Positions 35,552 through 44,810 are shown, counted from the first letter of the stretch. The stretch is 49,841 nt of DNA from Parafrankia discariae (GCF_000373365.1 NZ_KB891170.1:77463-127303); one strand, 5' to 3'. Made by a program: numbers and translations. The notes: generated by a model from the sequence alone, not told the origin.

Positions 35552-38500
35552 GTGAAGGGCACGCGCCCGGTGGACGGCGTCCCGGCGCCTGGCGACGTCC
35601 AGCTTGCGGTAGATGCTCTTGAGGTGCGTCTTGACGGTGTTCACCGACACGTACATCTCGGCCGCGATCTCCGCGGTGGTGAGCATCGTGGGCAGGTAGC
35701 TGAGCACCGCGAGCTCACGCTCGCTGAGCCGTTCGGCCGGCTCCGGCAGATGCCCCCCACCGCCCGGGCGCGGCCCCCCGCCCGCCGGACCGCCCCCGGC
35801 GGCACCCCGACGCCGGGCGCCCCCGGCGTCGCCCCCGCCCCCGCCCTCGGCGCGCCACGGCCCGCGGGGCGACCCGAGCCCACCCGCACCACCCAGCCCG
35901 CTCGCACCATCCGCACCATCCGCACCACCCAGCTCGCCCGCACCACCCGCACCGCCACCGACGACGCCGCCACCGCTGCTGCCGCGGCTGGGCCCGCCGA
36001 CGCCGCCGCCAGGCCCGACGCCGCCGGGCGGCCTGGCCCCGGCCGCCGGCACCGCGGTCCACGACCGCTGCGACGTCGGCGCGGCCGGTGCCGGCACGAC
36101 GACATCAGGCCCGACCGCCCGGGACGGCGTCGTGGGCCGCGGCGCCATGAACCGCGACCGGGCGGCCACCGGCCGCGGCCCGGACGATCGGGACGACTCC
36201 GACCGGGTGAGGACGGCGACGAAGGCGGGATGGGCGTCGGCCAGCCCGGGATGGGCGAGCACCATCGCCAACGCCTCCGGCCCCGCGTCGAGGAACGGTG
36301 CCACCATGCCCTCGTCGGCGGCGAGCGCCACCGCCCGGGCGAGCAGGCCACCGGCGCGGGCGTGGTCGTCGCGCCGGGCGGCCGCGACCGCGCCGAGCAC
36401 GCACGCCGCGACGAGTCCCGCACCGCCGTCGCCGGCCCGCAGCAGCGGGCCGAGCGCCTCCTCAGCCACGGGCACGTCGGCGCAGGCCAGGGCGCAACGC
36501 GCCAGCGCGAGCTGAATCTGCGGGTCGGTGGCCGCCCGATCGCCGTCGCGCAGCAGCAGCCGGCGGGCCGCCTCCGGGTTGCCGGCGGCGACGAGCAGGT
36601 CCGCCTCGGCCGCCCGCCGGGCCGCCACACACAGCGGCGGCGTCGGGCCGGTCCTGGCGACGGCCAGCATCCGCCGGGCCGAACGCACCTCGTCGGGTGA
36701 TCCGTCGAGCAGCCGCAGCCGCGCGGCGCAGACCGCCGCGATCTCGGCGAGGAACGCGGGGTGGGCCGGCGTGATCGTCATGCGCGCCGCGCCCAGCCAC
36801 CGGTCCGCCTCGGCCGGCTCCGCACGCTGCAGACGGACCAGCACAGCGGCCAGGTACGCCTCGGGGAGTCCGGGGGCGCCCCACCGCTCGCGATGACGCG
36901 CCCCGCCCGGGAGGCCGGTCGCCGCGTCGGGCGGACCGGTCGTCGGGCCGAGCACCGCGCGCAACTGGCTCTCCCCCTGGCGCAGCCGACCGCGCAGCGC
37001 GTACTGGAGCGCGAGGGCCCCCAGGCAGGAAACCTCGACGCCGTCGAGCCCGGCCCGCCGGGCCACCTCGGCGCCCTCGCGCAGCAGGCCGGCGGCCACG
37101 GACAACCGGCCGAGCCACAGCTCCCCCCGGCCCCGCGCGCACAACGCCAGCGCGCGTGCCCGCTCGTCGGGCGCCCGCACGGGCCGCGACGGCGCCCGCT
37201 CAGCCGCGGCCCGCTCGATCACGGCCCGCTCCGCCGCGTCGTCCGGATCACCCCCGGACGCCCGCGCCGGTCCGGTGGCGGCTCCCGGCCGTGGCGCCGC
37301 CGCGGCGGGCGCGTCGCCAGCGGGCCCGGAACGTTGCAGCCGCCGGGCCGCGGTGATCATCGCCGCGGGCTCCCCGGCGAGCTCGGCCCGGTACGCCTCC
37401 ACGGTGTCGATGCGGTCGACGAGCGTCCGGCGGCGGGCGGCCGCCGGGCCCGAACCGGCCGCGGGCAGCTGCGCCCGCGCCGAGGCCAGGCTGACCGAAC
37501 CGGCCTCCAGCCGGCCGTCGCGCAGCTGCCCGACGGCCAGGACGAGATCACACTCGGCTGACAGCCCCGCCGCCGTGGTGGGCAGCCCGGCGACGAGGGC
37601 ACCGAGCTCGGGCGAACGTCCGAACAGGACGTCCACCAGTGCCGGGCCGTCGACGAGCAGGCAGGCGAGGTACCGCCAGTCACCGGCCCGCGACGCGTGG
37701 CGGGCGGCGTCGGGGGTGTGGTCGTTCGCGGCGAACCAGAGAGCTGCGCGGAGGTCGAGCTCGCGGGGATCCTCCTGCGGGTCGCGCCCGAGCACCCCGC
37801 GCAGCATCGACGCGAACATCCGGTGGAACCGGTACCACTCCTGCGTGGTCCCGGCCGCGGGCTCCAGGGTGGGGCGGTACTCCGGGCGACCGTCCGGCAG
37901 CGCGGCGACGGCCGCCGGGAACGGACCGCCCAGCCCGCCGTCCGGGAGGTCGCCGCCGTCCGGGAGGTCGCCGCCGCCGTGGTGAGCTGTCGCGGCGGGC
38001 CCGTCCAGCAGCCGGATCAGGAAGCCGCCCGTGCGCGCGAGCTCGCCGAGCAGGTGCGCGGACGTCTGGGTCGACGTCTGGGTCGACGTCTGGGCGGGCA
38101 TCTGGGTCGACGTCGGCGCGGACGCGGGCGCCACCGCGGAGACGGCGTGGGCGAGCGGGGCGCTGATCCGCTCCAGCACGCTCGTCCGGAGCAGGAAACG
38201 CCGGACGGGTTCCGGGTACTCCGCCAGCACCTCGGCGTGGAGGAACTCGGCGATGGCCGCCCGCGCCGCGCGGGACGGGTCGAGCTCGGGCGGCAGCGCG
38301 GCGTTCCCCGCGCGCTCGGCGTCGTGGTCCGGGGCCGCGTCGGCCGGCCCGCGGGTTCCGGTCGAGACCGCGCTCGCCGCGGCCAGCCGCAGGCCGACCG
38401 CCCACCCCTCGGTGGCCCGCCGCAGCTGGGCAGCCACGCCGGGCGGGACGCGCAGGCCGTGGGCGGCGAGCAGCTCCGCGGTCTCCGCTGTGGTGAAGGC

Positions 38501-39286
38501 CAGCTCCGCCGGGCCGATCTCGGTGACCCTGCCCTCGGCACGCAGGCGGTGCACCCGCAGGATCGGCGCCCGGCCGGCCAGAACGAGGCGCAGCCGGCCC
38601 TCGCCCTCGCTCGCGAGCAGTTCGAGCCCGGCGAGGTCGTCGGGATCCCGGACGAGGTGCGCGTCGTCGAGGATCAGCACCGCCGGGGCCGGCAGTTCGG
38701 CGAGCCGGTTGACCAGCTCCCGCCGGAAGCGCTCCGGACAGGTCCGGGCGTTCGCGGCGATCAGGCGCACCAGCTGGTCCCCGGGGGGCAGGCCGGCGTC
38801 CCGGATGAGACCGCGCAGGATCTGCGCCCACAGTGACACGGGCGGGCCGGGCCGCCGCGTCGTGCTCCGCGCCAACGGCAACGACGACAGCGAGGACGAG
38901 GACGATCCCGGCTGTGACAGCGACAGCATCGGGTCGACGCGCAGCCAGACCACCGGGTGGGCGGGCCGGCCCGAGCGCGCCCAGTCGGCGAGCGCCATCG
39001 TCTTGCCGGCGCCGGCCGGCGCGCACACCACGGTCAGCGGCCGGTCGACGGCCTCGTCGAACAGCGCCAGCAGCCGCGGCCGGGCGACATGCGGAGCGGC
39101 CGGGCGTGGCGGGACCAGCCTCGTCCCCAGTACAGGCAGGTCGTCGGCCGGCGACGGCTGGAAACGGGGCCGTGACCGGAGGACGGCGTCGGCTCCTCCG
39201 AGCCGGGCGCCCTCGCCGACCCCGTTCCAGGGCAGGGCGAAACCGGGCATTCCAGGACAATCTTCCGGTTCGTCCGCGCCAGCCAC
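35543..39286 (-). CDS. LAL (MalT-type) LuxR-family ATP-binding transcriptional activator
   Basis: Encodes about 1247 residues. Walker A CAPAGAGKT is near residue 90, followed by DWARSGRPAHPVVWLRVDP and Walker B AVLILDDAHLV near residue 210. A large helical TPR-like middle follows, and the C-terminus is a LuxR HTH (LSERELAVLSYLPTMLTTAE, then VSVNTVKTHLKSIYRKL). Proteins of this class bind an inducer and ATP before activating transcription. Between the helical region and the HTH there is a long Gly/Ala-rich insert (about residues 1085-1180), which is unusual. Start choice: GTG 39286 has GGGGGTGAG upstream; an in-frame GTG at 39301 and an ATG at 39250 are alternatives. The long opposite frames in this gene are shadows. 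Its target is unknown. Confidence 0.93.
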   Translation of the reverse strand: MAGADEPEDCPGMPGFALPWNGVGEGARLGGADAVLRSRPRFQPSPADDLPVLGTRLVPPRPAAPHVARPRLLALFDEAVDRPLTVVCAPAGAGKTMALADWARSGRPAHPVVWLRVDPMLSLSQPGSSSSSLSSLPLARSTTRRPGPPVSLWAQILRGLIRDAGLPPGDQLVRLIAANARTCPERFRRELVNRLAELPAPAVLILDDAHLVRDPDDLAGLELLASEGEGRLRLVLAGRAPILRVHRLRAEGRVTEIGPAELAFTTAETAELLAAHGLRVPPGVAAQLRRATEGWAVGLRLAAASAVSTGTRGPADAAPDHDAERAGNAALPPELDPSRAARAAIAEFLHAEVLAEYPEPVRRFLLRTSVLERISAPLAHAVSAVAPASAPTSTQMPAQTSTQTSTQTSAHLLGELARTGGFLIRLLDGPAATAHHGGGDLPDGGDLPDGGLGGPFPAAVAALPDGRPEYRPTLEPAAGTTQEWYRFHRMFASMLRGVLGRDPQEDPRELDLRAALWFAANDHTPDAARHASRAGDWRYLACLLVDGPALVDVLFGRSPELGALVAGLPTTAAGLSAECDLVLAVGQLRDGRLEAGSVSLASARAQLPAAGSGPAAARRRTLVDRIDTVEAYRAELAGEPAAMITAARRLQRSGPAGDAPAAAAPRPGAATGPARASGGDPDDAAERAVIERAAAERAPSRPVRAPDERARALALCARGRGELWLGRLSVAAGLLREGAEVARRAGLDGVEVSCLGALALQYALRGRLRQGESQLRAVLGPTTGPPDAATGLPGGARHRERWGAPGLPEAYLAAVLVRLQRAEPAEADRWLGAARMTITPAHPAFLAEIAAVCAARLRLLDGSPDEVRSARRMLAVARTGPTPPLCVAARRAAEADLLVAAGNPEAARRLLLRDGDRAATDPQIQLALARCALACADVPVAEEALGPLLRAGDGGAGLVAACVLGAVAAARRDDHARAGGLLARAVALAADEGMVAPFLDAGPEALAMVLAHPGLADAHPAFVAVLTRSESSRSSGPRPVAARSRFMAPRPTTPSRAVGPDVVVPAPAAPTSQRSWTAVPAAGARPPGGVGPGGGVGGPSRGSSGGGVVGGGAGGAGELGGADGADGASGLGGAGGLGSPRGPWRAEGGGGGDAGGARRRGAAGGGPAGGGPRPGGGGHLPEPAERLSERELAVLSYLPTMLTTAEIAAEMYVSVNTVKTHLKSIYRKLDVARRRDAVHRARALHLL

Positions 39287-39387
39287 GCGCTCACCCCCCA
39301 CTTCCCCGAACTCAGGGTAGTGGTACAGCTACTCCGCGAGACCAGCAACCGGGCGTGCGCGGTGTCGGGAAGAAGTCGGCGCCGGCC

Positions 39388-39966
39388 TCAGGACGCGCGC
39401 GCGGCTCGTCGGGCCGAACTCGACGCGCGCAGCGCCGAGCCCGCGGTCGCCACGAAGAGGACGTCGAACGCCATCTGGACGGTGACGACACCCCGGGCGG
39501 CCTGCCCCGTGGCGTGCACATCCCCGAAGCCGACCGTGGTCAGCACGGTGACGGCGAAGTAGAGCGCGTCGGTCTTCGTCCGGATACCGGAGATCTGGGC
39601 GGACGCACCCACCGCCAGCGCGTAGTAGGCGGTGGCGAACAGGACCACGGTCACGCAGATGCCGGCGAACAACCACTGCGCGCGGGCCCGCGGGACGGAG
39701 ACGTGCCGGGTGGAGACCACCTGCCGGGCGAGCAGGCACCCGGTCACGATCAGGGCGAGGACGAACAGCCCCACCCGGAGCGGGAGCCACCGCCCAGTGC
39801 CGCCGCCGTAGACGGGCAGGGCGTAGAACGCCGTCAGGCACCCGGCCAGGATCGCCGCCGCGATCGCACCCATCCGGCGGGCGGACGGTTCCGGGGGCGG
39901 GCCCGGCAAGGGCCTCACTCCCGGAACCGTCCGTCCGGTGTCGTGCGATGGAGGTCCACCGCTCAT
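39388..39966 (-). CDS. Potassium channel family protein
   Basis: Encodes 192 residues. The selectivity filter TTVGFGD lies at residues 143-149 in the pore loop between the last two transmembrane helices, so the ion is K+. Two further hydrophobic segments precede them (AIAAAILAGCLTAFYALPVY and LRVGLFVLALIVTGCLLA), giving four membrane helices in total. No Arg/Lys-repeat voltage sensor and no RCK domain are visible; the first 30 residues are Pro-rich. It starts 27 bp after the DUF4193 gene on the same strand and is likely co-transcribed with it. Confidence 0.93.
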   Translation of the reverse strand: MSGGPPSHDTGRTVPGVRPLPGPPPEPSARRMGAIAAAILAGCLTAFYALPVYGGGTGRWLPLRVGLFVLALIVTGCLLARQVVSTRHVSVPRARAQWLFAGICVTVVLFATAYYALAVGASAQISGIRTKTDALYFAVTVLTTVGFGDVHATGQAARGVVTVQMAFDVLFVATAGSALRASSSARRAARAS

Positions 39967-39993
39967 ACCTGGCCGCCCGGGCCCGCGCGCGCG

Positions 39994-40293
39994 TCAGGCG
40001 GCGCAGTCCGAGCACACCACCCGGCGTGGGTCGGCCAGCTGGCTGCGGTGCTGCACCAGGAAGCAGCTCGTGCAGGTGAACTCGTCCGCCTGCCGGGGCA
40101 GCACCCGCAGCGCGAGCTCTTCGTCCCTGACCTCGGCGTCGGGCAGGTCAAGCTCCGCCTCGAGCGCGTCCATGTCGTCGCCGAGGTCAGCCGCCGCTCC
40201 GGCGCGCTGTGCCTTGAGCGTCTCCAGGCTCTGCTCCTGGAGCTCGTCCTCCTCGACATCCGTACTTCGCCGAGCGTCGAAGTCACGAGCCAT
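39994..40293 (-). CDS. DUF4193 family zinc-ribbon-like protein
   Basis: Encodes 99 residues from ATG 40293 with AAGGAG upstream. The N-terminal half is strongly acidic and helical (DVEEDELQEQSLETLKAQR), and the C-terminal half has two Cys pairs, CTSC in DEFTCTSCFLVQ and CSDC in RVVCSDCAA, which should bind one metal ion. This matches DUF4193, widespread in actinobacteria, with no established function. It is the first gene of a short unit with the potassium channel. Confidence 0.93.
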   Translation of the reverse strand: MARDFDARRSTDVEEDELQEQSLETLKAQRAGAAADLGDDMDALEAELDLPDAEVRDEELALRVLPRQADEFTCTSCFLVQHRSQLADPRRVVCSDCAA

Positions 40294-40817
40294 GCGTCTC
40301 CTTACCTTCCCTCATCCTCACAGACCGCGGCCTGTCGCCACCGGCGTCGACCCGAACCCCCGGATCGATCATGAACGGTACCCGAAAGACATCGGCTGAT
40401 CACAATAAGCAGTGGCTCTGGCCAGAGAAGTGGGCGACAAGCAGATGTCCGCGTTCCCCGTACCTGGAGCCGGTACCCACGGCCACCAGTTCGGAACGCG
40501 GATCTCCAGAGCCGCCCGAAGGATACGGGCCGAGGAGTGTCCGCACCAAGCAGGGGCAGCCCGGCGCGGTGTCACTCCCGCCACACTTGGACGCTCCGGG
40601 CCACTGGGACGGCCCCGCGATGACCGGCCCCGTCGGCACGATCGGCCCGCCGTGCGACAAACCGGACCGCCGCGGCGACCGGCCGCGCACCGCCCGTCGG
40701 TGGTGGGAACGGCTCGGGTGGCTCGGCGACAGCCGGACGGCCTCGGCGACAGCCAGGCGATCTCACCGGCGATCTCAGCGGTCGCCGCGGCATCTCAGCG
40801 CGATCAGAGGTACGCGA
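40294..40817. other. Intergenic region upstream of the DUF4193 gene
   Basis: About 520 bp between the stop of the GroES-like gene and the start of the DUF4193 gene, both on the minus strand. The 40370-40440 stretch is lower in GC and is the likely promoter of the DUF4193-channel unit. Near 40735-40760 CGGCGACAGCC is repeated, and at 40800-40826 a 13-bp sequence is duplicated over the GroES-like stop. The open frames here (both strands) have no family similarity, so I do not call a gene. Confidence 0.5.
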
Positions 40818-40826
40818 TCAGAGGTA
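40800..40826. repeat. Direct duplication of the GroES-like stop-codon region
   Basis: GCGATCAGAGGTA occurs at 40800-40812 and again at 40814-40826. The second copy contains the stop codon of the GroES-like gene (40818-40820); the first supplies an identical TCA/TGA just beyond it. Confidence 0.85.
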
Positions 40827-41141
40827 GAGGCCGGTCAGCCCGTCGTCGAGCCGCTCGGCCGCCACGGCGTGCACGTCACGCTCGCGCATGAGGATGTAGG
40901 TGGTCGAGTGCAGCTCGACCTCGGCGCGGTCCTCCGGGTCGTAGAGCACCCGGTCGGCCACCTGGATCGTGCGCACCGCCGTGCCGATGGCCACCACGTC
41001 GGCCCACGCCAGCCGCTTGCCCATCTGCGCGGTGGCCGGGATCACGATGCCGGCCTTCGAACGCCGGTCCGCGGAATCCTCCCGCGGCCGCACCAAAACC
41101 CGATCATGAAGGAGCCGGATGGGCAGCGAACCACCGGACAT
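40818..41141 (-). CDS. GroES-like co-chaperonin family protein
   Basis: Encodes 107 residues from ATG 41141, chosen because GroES relatives begin near LPIRLLHDRVLVRP; the upstream extension of the open frame has no similarity. The Cpn10 fold is recognisable in DRVLVRPREDS, GIVIPATAQ (mobile-loop region), and ADVVAIGTAVRTIQVADRVLYDP. It differs from housekeeping GroES by a TAQMGKRLAW loop and by HSTTYILMRERDVHAV at the C-terminus, and no groEL gene adjoins it. Actinobacteria commonly carry such an extra GroES-like gene; it may be an alternative co-chaperonin. The Shine-Dalgarno sequence is weak. Confidence 0.88.
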   Translation of the reverse strand: MSGGSLPIRLLHDRVLVRPREDSADRRSKAGIVIPATAQMGKRLAWADVVAIGTAVRTIQVADRVLYDPEDRAEVELHSTTYILMRERDVHAVAAERLDDGLTGLYL

Positions 41142-41640
41142 GTCGATGCCGGCAGCGCCCCCGACACCGTTGACATCGCCGGAAACTACGCTCACACGCT
41201 CGGACCCTACTCGTCCACGGCGGCGGGACCGACCCGATGCTTCCGATTTCCCGGCGGGCCGGGCCGGGCGGTGCCGGCGGGGCCGTCCCACCGGGAAATC
41301 AAACGACCCGGCGCCGGCGGTGACCCGGGGGATCCCACCCCGGCGTGCCGGTCGCCCGGCCGCCGCCGGATCATCCACCGCGCTCCCGCCCGCGATCAGG
41401 TACACCGCGCCGACACACAGCTGAATCCCACGTCTTACCCCCACCCGCGAACACAGGCATATCAACCAGCCCGGATGGGGAATGCCACCTCAACGCGGTA
41501 TAAGCTGCCGCCCATCACAGCCCGGCCCAACACGGCCGGCGCTGAGAGGCGCCGGGGGGGAGCCCGGCCTCCAGGAGAAGCGTCCGCGTCGGAAGCCAGG
41601 TAACCGTCGACACGCACGAGCCGAGAGATGGGGCAAACCA
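41142..41640. other. Divergent intergenic region with a structured leader candidate
   Basis: About 500 bp between the GroES-like gene and the 224-residue hypothetical gene. The last 110 bp before ATG 41641 hold a perfect hairpin CCGGCGC-TGAGAG-GCGCCGG (41536-41555) directly followed by a seven-G run and a further self-complementary GGGAGCCCGGCCTCC stretch. This could be a structured 5' leader. The CTGAGAGG in the loop resembles a thi-box, but the other thi-box elements are missing. No promoter was assigned. Confidence 0.45.
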
Positions 41641-42315
41641 ATGGCGCTGAGAATCAGTGTGGACCTTGAGGGCCTACGCTGGGCGGACCTCTTCCGGTTC
41701 GTCGATCTCGCTCGAAACGGCGGCATCGGACCAGAGGACCAGGTCGATGTCATCACGTACGGCAGTGACCCGATGTCGGTGAGCCTCTCCGCGCGGATCT
41801 ACCCGGCCTCCGACGGATTCCTGTCGACCGAGCAGCCGGAGATCGGTTCGGGTGAGGGCCTGCGCGGATCGACACCGCTGTCGATCGGTTCCGGAAGCAC
41901 CGGGGCGGGGCCGGGCTTCGGTTACGACGGCGCTCCCGAGCGCGCCGCCTCGTCCAATGGCAACCACTATCCGGCGTTCGACAACGGATCGGAGCGCCCG
42001 CAGTCCGCGGCCGGCAACCTGCCGTCGTACGGGCCAGCCGGTTATGACGGCCAGCAGGAACGGGGCACACCGCCGCCCCCGCCGCCCCCGAGCGGCACCC
42101 ACTACCCGGCCTTCGACGGCCAGAACGATCGCATGCCCGGCCAGAACGGCCAGTTCGCCGGCTTCGAGCCGGTCTTCGACCGCTCGCAGGGCGGCAAGGA
42201 CACCAGCGGTGCCGCGGGGGTGGAGAGTCCCTACATCGAGGAGTTCGCGCGGCTCCAGGAGGGTCTGATGCGCCAGGTCCGCCGGGACGGCGAGGTCCGA
42301 CCCGATCGCACCTGA
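41641..42315 (+). CDS. Hypothetical protein with conserved-looking head and disordered centre
   Basis: Encodes 224 residues from ATG 41641, with GAGAGATGGGG upstream. I do not recognise the family. The first 55 residues (MALRISVDLEGLRWADLFRF and DQVDVITYGSDPMSVSL) look like a small alpha/beta unit. The centre is Gly/Pro/Ser-rich with a seven-proline run and two NHYPAFD / THYPAFD repeats spaced by about 55 residues. The last 30 residues (SPYIEEFARLQEGLMRQVRR) form a likely helix. No signal peptide or membrane segment. It precedes another low-complexity gene on the same strand and may form a unit with it. Confidence 0.75.
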   Translation: MALRISVDLEGLRWADLFRFVDLARNGGIGPEDQVDVITYGSDPMSVSLSARIYPASDGFLSTEQPEIGSGEGLRGSTPLSIGSGSTGAGPGFGYDGAPERAASSNGNHYPAFDNGSERPQSAAGNLPSYGPAGYDGQQERGTPPPPPPPSGTHYPAFDGQNDRMPGQNGQFAGFEPVFDRSQGGKDTSGAAGVESPYIEEFARLQEGLMRQVRRDGEVRPDRT

Positions 42316-42500
42316 CGCCAACCGGCCGGGTTATGGCCCATCCGGGCCTGACTGAGGCCACCACACGCGGGCGCTGCGTGACCGGAGCATCGACGGAGCG
42401 CACCGCAATCGCCACCCTGTCGCGACGGGTGCACGCAGCACTCGCTATCCGTGGAAACCGTCGACGCGCATAGTGAGGACAAGGTCACCAGTTACCCGCA

Positions 42501-44810
42501 GTGGTGGTGCCCCCCGCACGTTTCCGCCCGCAATGGTGCATGCTGCCTTCGATGGAGGATCCGCGCGTAGTCGACGTCGAGCGGTACCACGGTCAGCTGC
42601 GCTCGGAACTCGAGATGATCGCGAACGGACCGGTACTGGCCGGCCCTCGGATCGTCGAACACATCAATTCACTGATCACACTGATTGACCTGCACCAACC
42701 GAACGAGTTCGACCTCTGCCTGAGCTGCGACCGGCTCTGGCCCTGCGCGACCGTCGTCGCCATCACCGGTGAGCTCGCGGCCACCGAGGACGAGGTGGCG
42801 CCCCGCCCGCTGCCGCAGGCCCCGGCGACCCGGTCCAGCGATGGACGCCAGGCGGACGCGCGACCGGTCGACCCCCGCCACGCGCCAGCCGGCGGCCCCG
42901 CCGACCAGCGTCGGCCGGACCTTCGCCCGGCCGCGCCGCCACCGTTCGACACGGGCTCCTACTCCACCACCACGCAGACCAGTACCGGCCAGTCGACGAT
43001 GCCGCACGAGCTGCCTCGGGCCACCGACCCGGCCCGGCAGCGCGGCGCCCCCGGCCCGGCGGACGAGCCGATGGCCGCGCCCAGGCCGACCGGGCCGCAC
43101 CGCATGCCGCCGCCGCCCTCGATGCCGCCGCCCGGGACGCGCCCGCCGGCCGCGGTTCCGCCGGCCGCGGCCGCGGCCACCGGTGGGATGCCCGCCGGTG
43201 GCGGCCCGCGGACGGGCGGCATGCCCATGAGCAACGGAGCGCCCGCCCGCACCCCCGTCTTCGGCGATCCGCTGGCCGGTATCCGCCGCCCGGGCGCCGG
43301 CATGCCGCCGCGTGTCAGCGGTGGCCCGCCCGGCGAGCACGCCCCGCCCACCCGGCCGGGACCGCCCCCCGCCGACACCGGCCGCCGTTCCGCCCCGCCC
43401 GGACTCCAGCCACCGGGACTTCAACCACCCGGGCTCCAGCCACCCGGACTTCAACCACCGGGACTCCAACCACCCGGGCTCCAGCCCCCGGGGTTCCAGG
43501 CGGCCGGGCCGCCGCCGGGCACCGGCGGGCAGCCGGGACGTCCGATGTCGGCCCCCGGCTTCGAGCGAGCTCCCGACCAGCGCGACCAGCAACTTCCCGG
43601 CCCGGGTGGCCGGCCCGTGCCCGGGTTCGGCCGCCCGAGCGGGCCGCCCGGCTATTACGGGCAGCCCGCCCACACCGGGCAGCACACTCAAAACGGTCAG
43701 CACACTCCGAACGGGCAGCAGAGCCCGAACGGGCAGCCTGGCTACAACGGCCAACCCGGTTACAACGGCCAACCCGGCACCGGGCAGCCCGGGTATGCCG
43801 GGCAGCCCGGCCAGGGCCGGCAGCCGGGCCAGGCCGGATATCAGGGCCCGGTGGAGCAGTCCGGCCCGATGGCACGGCCCGGCCTCTTCGGCCAGCCCGC
43901 GGTGGCGGGCCCGGGGCGGCCCACCGGCCCGGTTCCCACCGGGCTCGGCGACCGCATGCCCGGGCGGGCCCAGCACCCGGCCGATCCGTCCCGTTCCCAG
44001 CCCCACCCGGCACAGCCCCAGCACGCGCAGTCTCAGCCCGCGCAACCTCAGCACGCGGCCGGCTCGGGCCGGCCCGAGCCGTCGCGGGCTCCGGCCCGCC
44101 CCGACGGTGTCGAGGCCCCGGCGGCCCAGGCCGAGTCCTTCTCGGTGCCGGCGTCCCGGCAGGCGCCGCCGATCTCCGGCCCGGTCGAGATGCTGCCCGC
44201 CAGCATCGCCGCCGCCCGGGCCGCGGAGCTGGCGCGCGGGCAGGCCGCCGCCGCGGCCGGACCACCCCCGCCGCGGCATCCCGACATCGTCCGCGGTCCC
44301 GAGCGGGGAACCCGGCCGCCCGTCGGACGGCTCACCTCCGACCCGGCGCGACCGCGCGGCCGGCACGCGGGCCCCGACCAGCCGCGGCCCCAGGGCTCCC
44401 CGTGGAGCAGTCAGGCCGCCGAGCAACGCCGTCCCATCTCCGTGGACGACTCCTGGGCCGGCGTCGGGCGCGGCCAGAACGGCGACGGCGGCCAGCCCGG
44501 CCAAGGCGGTCAGAACGGCCAAGGCGGTCAGAACGGCCAAGGCGGTCAGAACGGCCACGGCGGTCAGAACGGCCACGGTGGCCAGTACCAGAACGGCCAG
44601 CACCAGCCCAACGGTCAGCGGGGTCCGGGGTCGGGGCGTCCCGAACCCGGCGCGGGCGGCGGCCTGGACCGTTCCGGCCCGACGAACCGGGGCCCCGGCA
44701 CCGGCCGTGACCAGGGCCCGGACCCGTCGCTGAGCCCCGAGGTGGAGGCGGTCACCAGAGCATGGCTCGCGCGCAAGGACTCGGTGCTCGACGGCATCGA
44801 CGTCATCTGA
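42501..44810 (+). CDS. Large Pro/Gly/Gln-rich protein with N-terminal Cys motif domain
   Basis: Encodes up to 769 residues. The first 95 residues are ordered: YHGQLRSELEMIANGPVL, HINSLITLIDLH and then CLSCDRLWPCATVVAI, a C-x2-C-x4-WPC motif found in small actinobacterial proteins of unknown function. The rest is disordered, with short tandem units: PGLQP repeats (encoded near 43404-43500), NGQ/GYNGQPG units (43675-43800) and GGQNGQ/GGQNGH units (44510-44585). A short helix ends the protein (SPEVEAVTRAWLARKDSVLD). The start is uncertain: GTG 42501, GTG 42504, ATG 42540 and ATG 42552 are possible and none has a good Shine-Dalgarno sequence. Codon periodicity and the absence of stops support real coding. 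Function unknown. Confidence 0.75.
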   Translation: MVVPPARFRPQWCMLPSMEDPRVVDVERYHGQLRSELEMIANGPVLAGPRIVEHINSLITLIDLHQPNEFDLCLSCDRLWPCATVVAITGELAATEDEVAPRPLPQAPATRSSDGRQADARPVDPRHAPAGGPADQRRPDLRPAAPPPFDTGSYSTTTQTSTGQSTMPHELPRATDPARQRGAPGPADEPMAAPRPTGPHRMPPPPSMPPPGTRPPAAVPPAAAAATGGMPAGGGPRTGGMPMSNGAPARTPVFGDPLAGIRRPGAGMPPRVSGGPPGEHAPPTRPGPPPADTGRRSAPPGLQPPGLQPPGLQPPGLQPPGLQPPGLQPPGFQAAGPPPGTGGQPGRPMSAPGFERAPDQRDQQLPGPGGRPVPGFGRPSGPPGYYGQPAHTGQHTQNGQHTPNGQQSPNGQPGYNGQPGYNGQPGTGQPGYAGQPGQGRQPGQAGYQGPVEQSGPMARPGLFGQPAVAGPGRPTGPVPTGLGDRMPGRAQHPADPSRSQPHPAQPQHAQSQPAQPQHAAGSGRPEPSRAPARPDGVEAPAAQAESFSVPASRQAPPISGPVEMLPASIAAARAAELARGQAAAAAGPPPPRHPDIVRGPERGTRPPVGRLTSDPARPRGRHAGPDQPRPQGSPWSSQAAEQRRPISVDDSWAGVGRGQNGDGGQPGQGGQNGQGGQNGQGGQNGHGGQNGHGGQYQNGQHQPNGQRGPGSGRPEPGAGGGLDRSGPTNRGPGTGRDQGPDPSLSPEVEAVTRAWLARKDSVLDGIDVI
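43404..43500 (+). repeat. 15-bp in-frame tandem repeats encoding PGLQP units
   Basis: About six copies of a 15-bp unit of the form CCACCCGGACTTCAA / CCACCGGGACTCCAG run in frame, giving the five-residue period PPGLQ. Differences are mostly silent, so the repeat is kept at protein level. Confidence 0.88.
44507..44585 (+). repeat. 18-bp in-frame tandem repeats encoding GGQNGQ/GGQNGH units
   Basis: About four copies of GGCGGTCAGAACGGCCAA or GGCGGTCAGAACGGCCAC in frame near the 3' end of the low-complexity gene. The near-identity of the DNA suggests recent slippage. Confidence 0.88.

Noticed and set aside
41536-41555. Second TPP riboswitch (CTGAGAGG motif)
   Set aside because: The motif is only the loop of a simple hairpin; the CTGAACCTG and CGTAGGGAG elements are missing.
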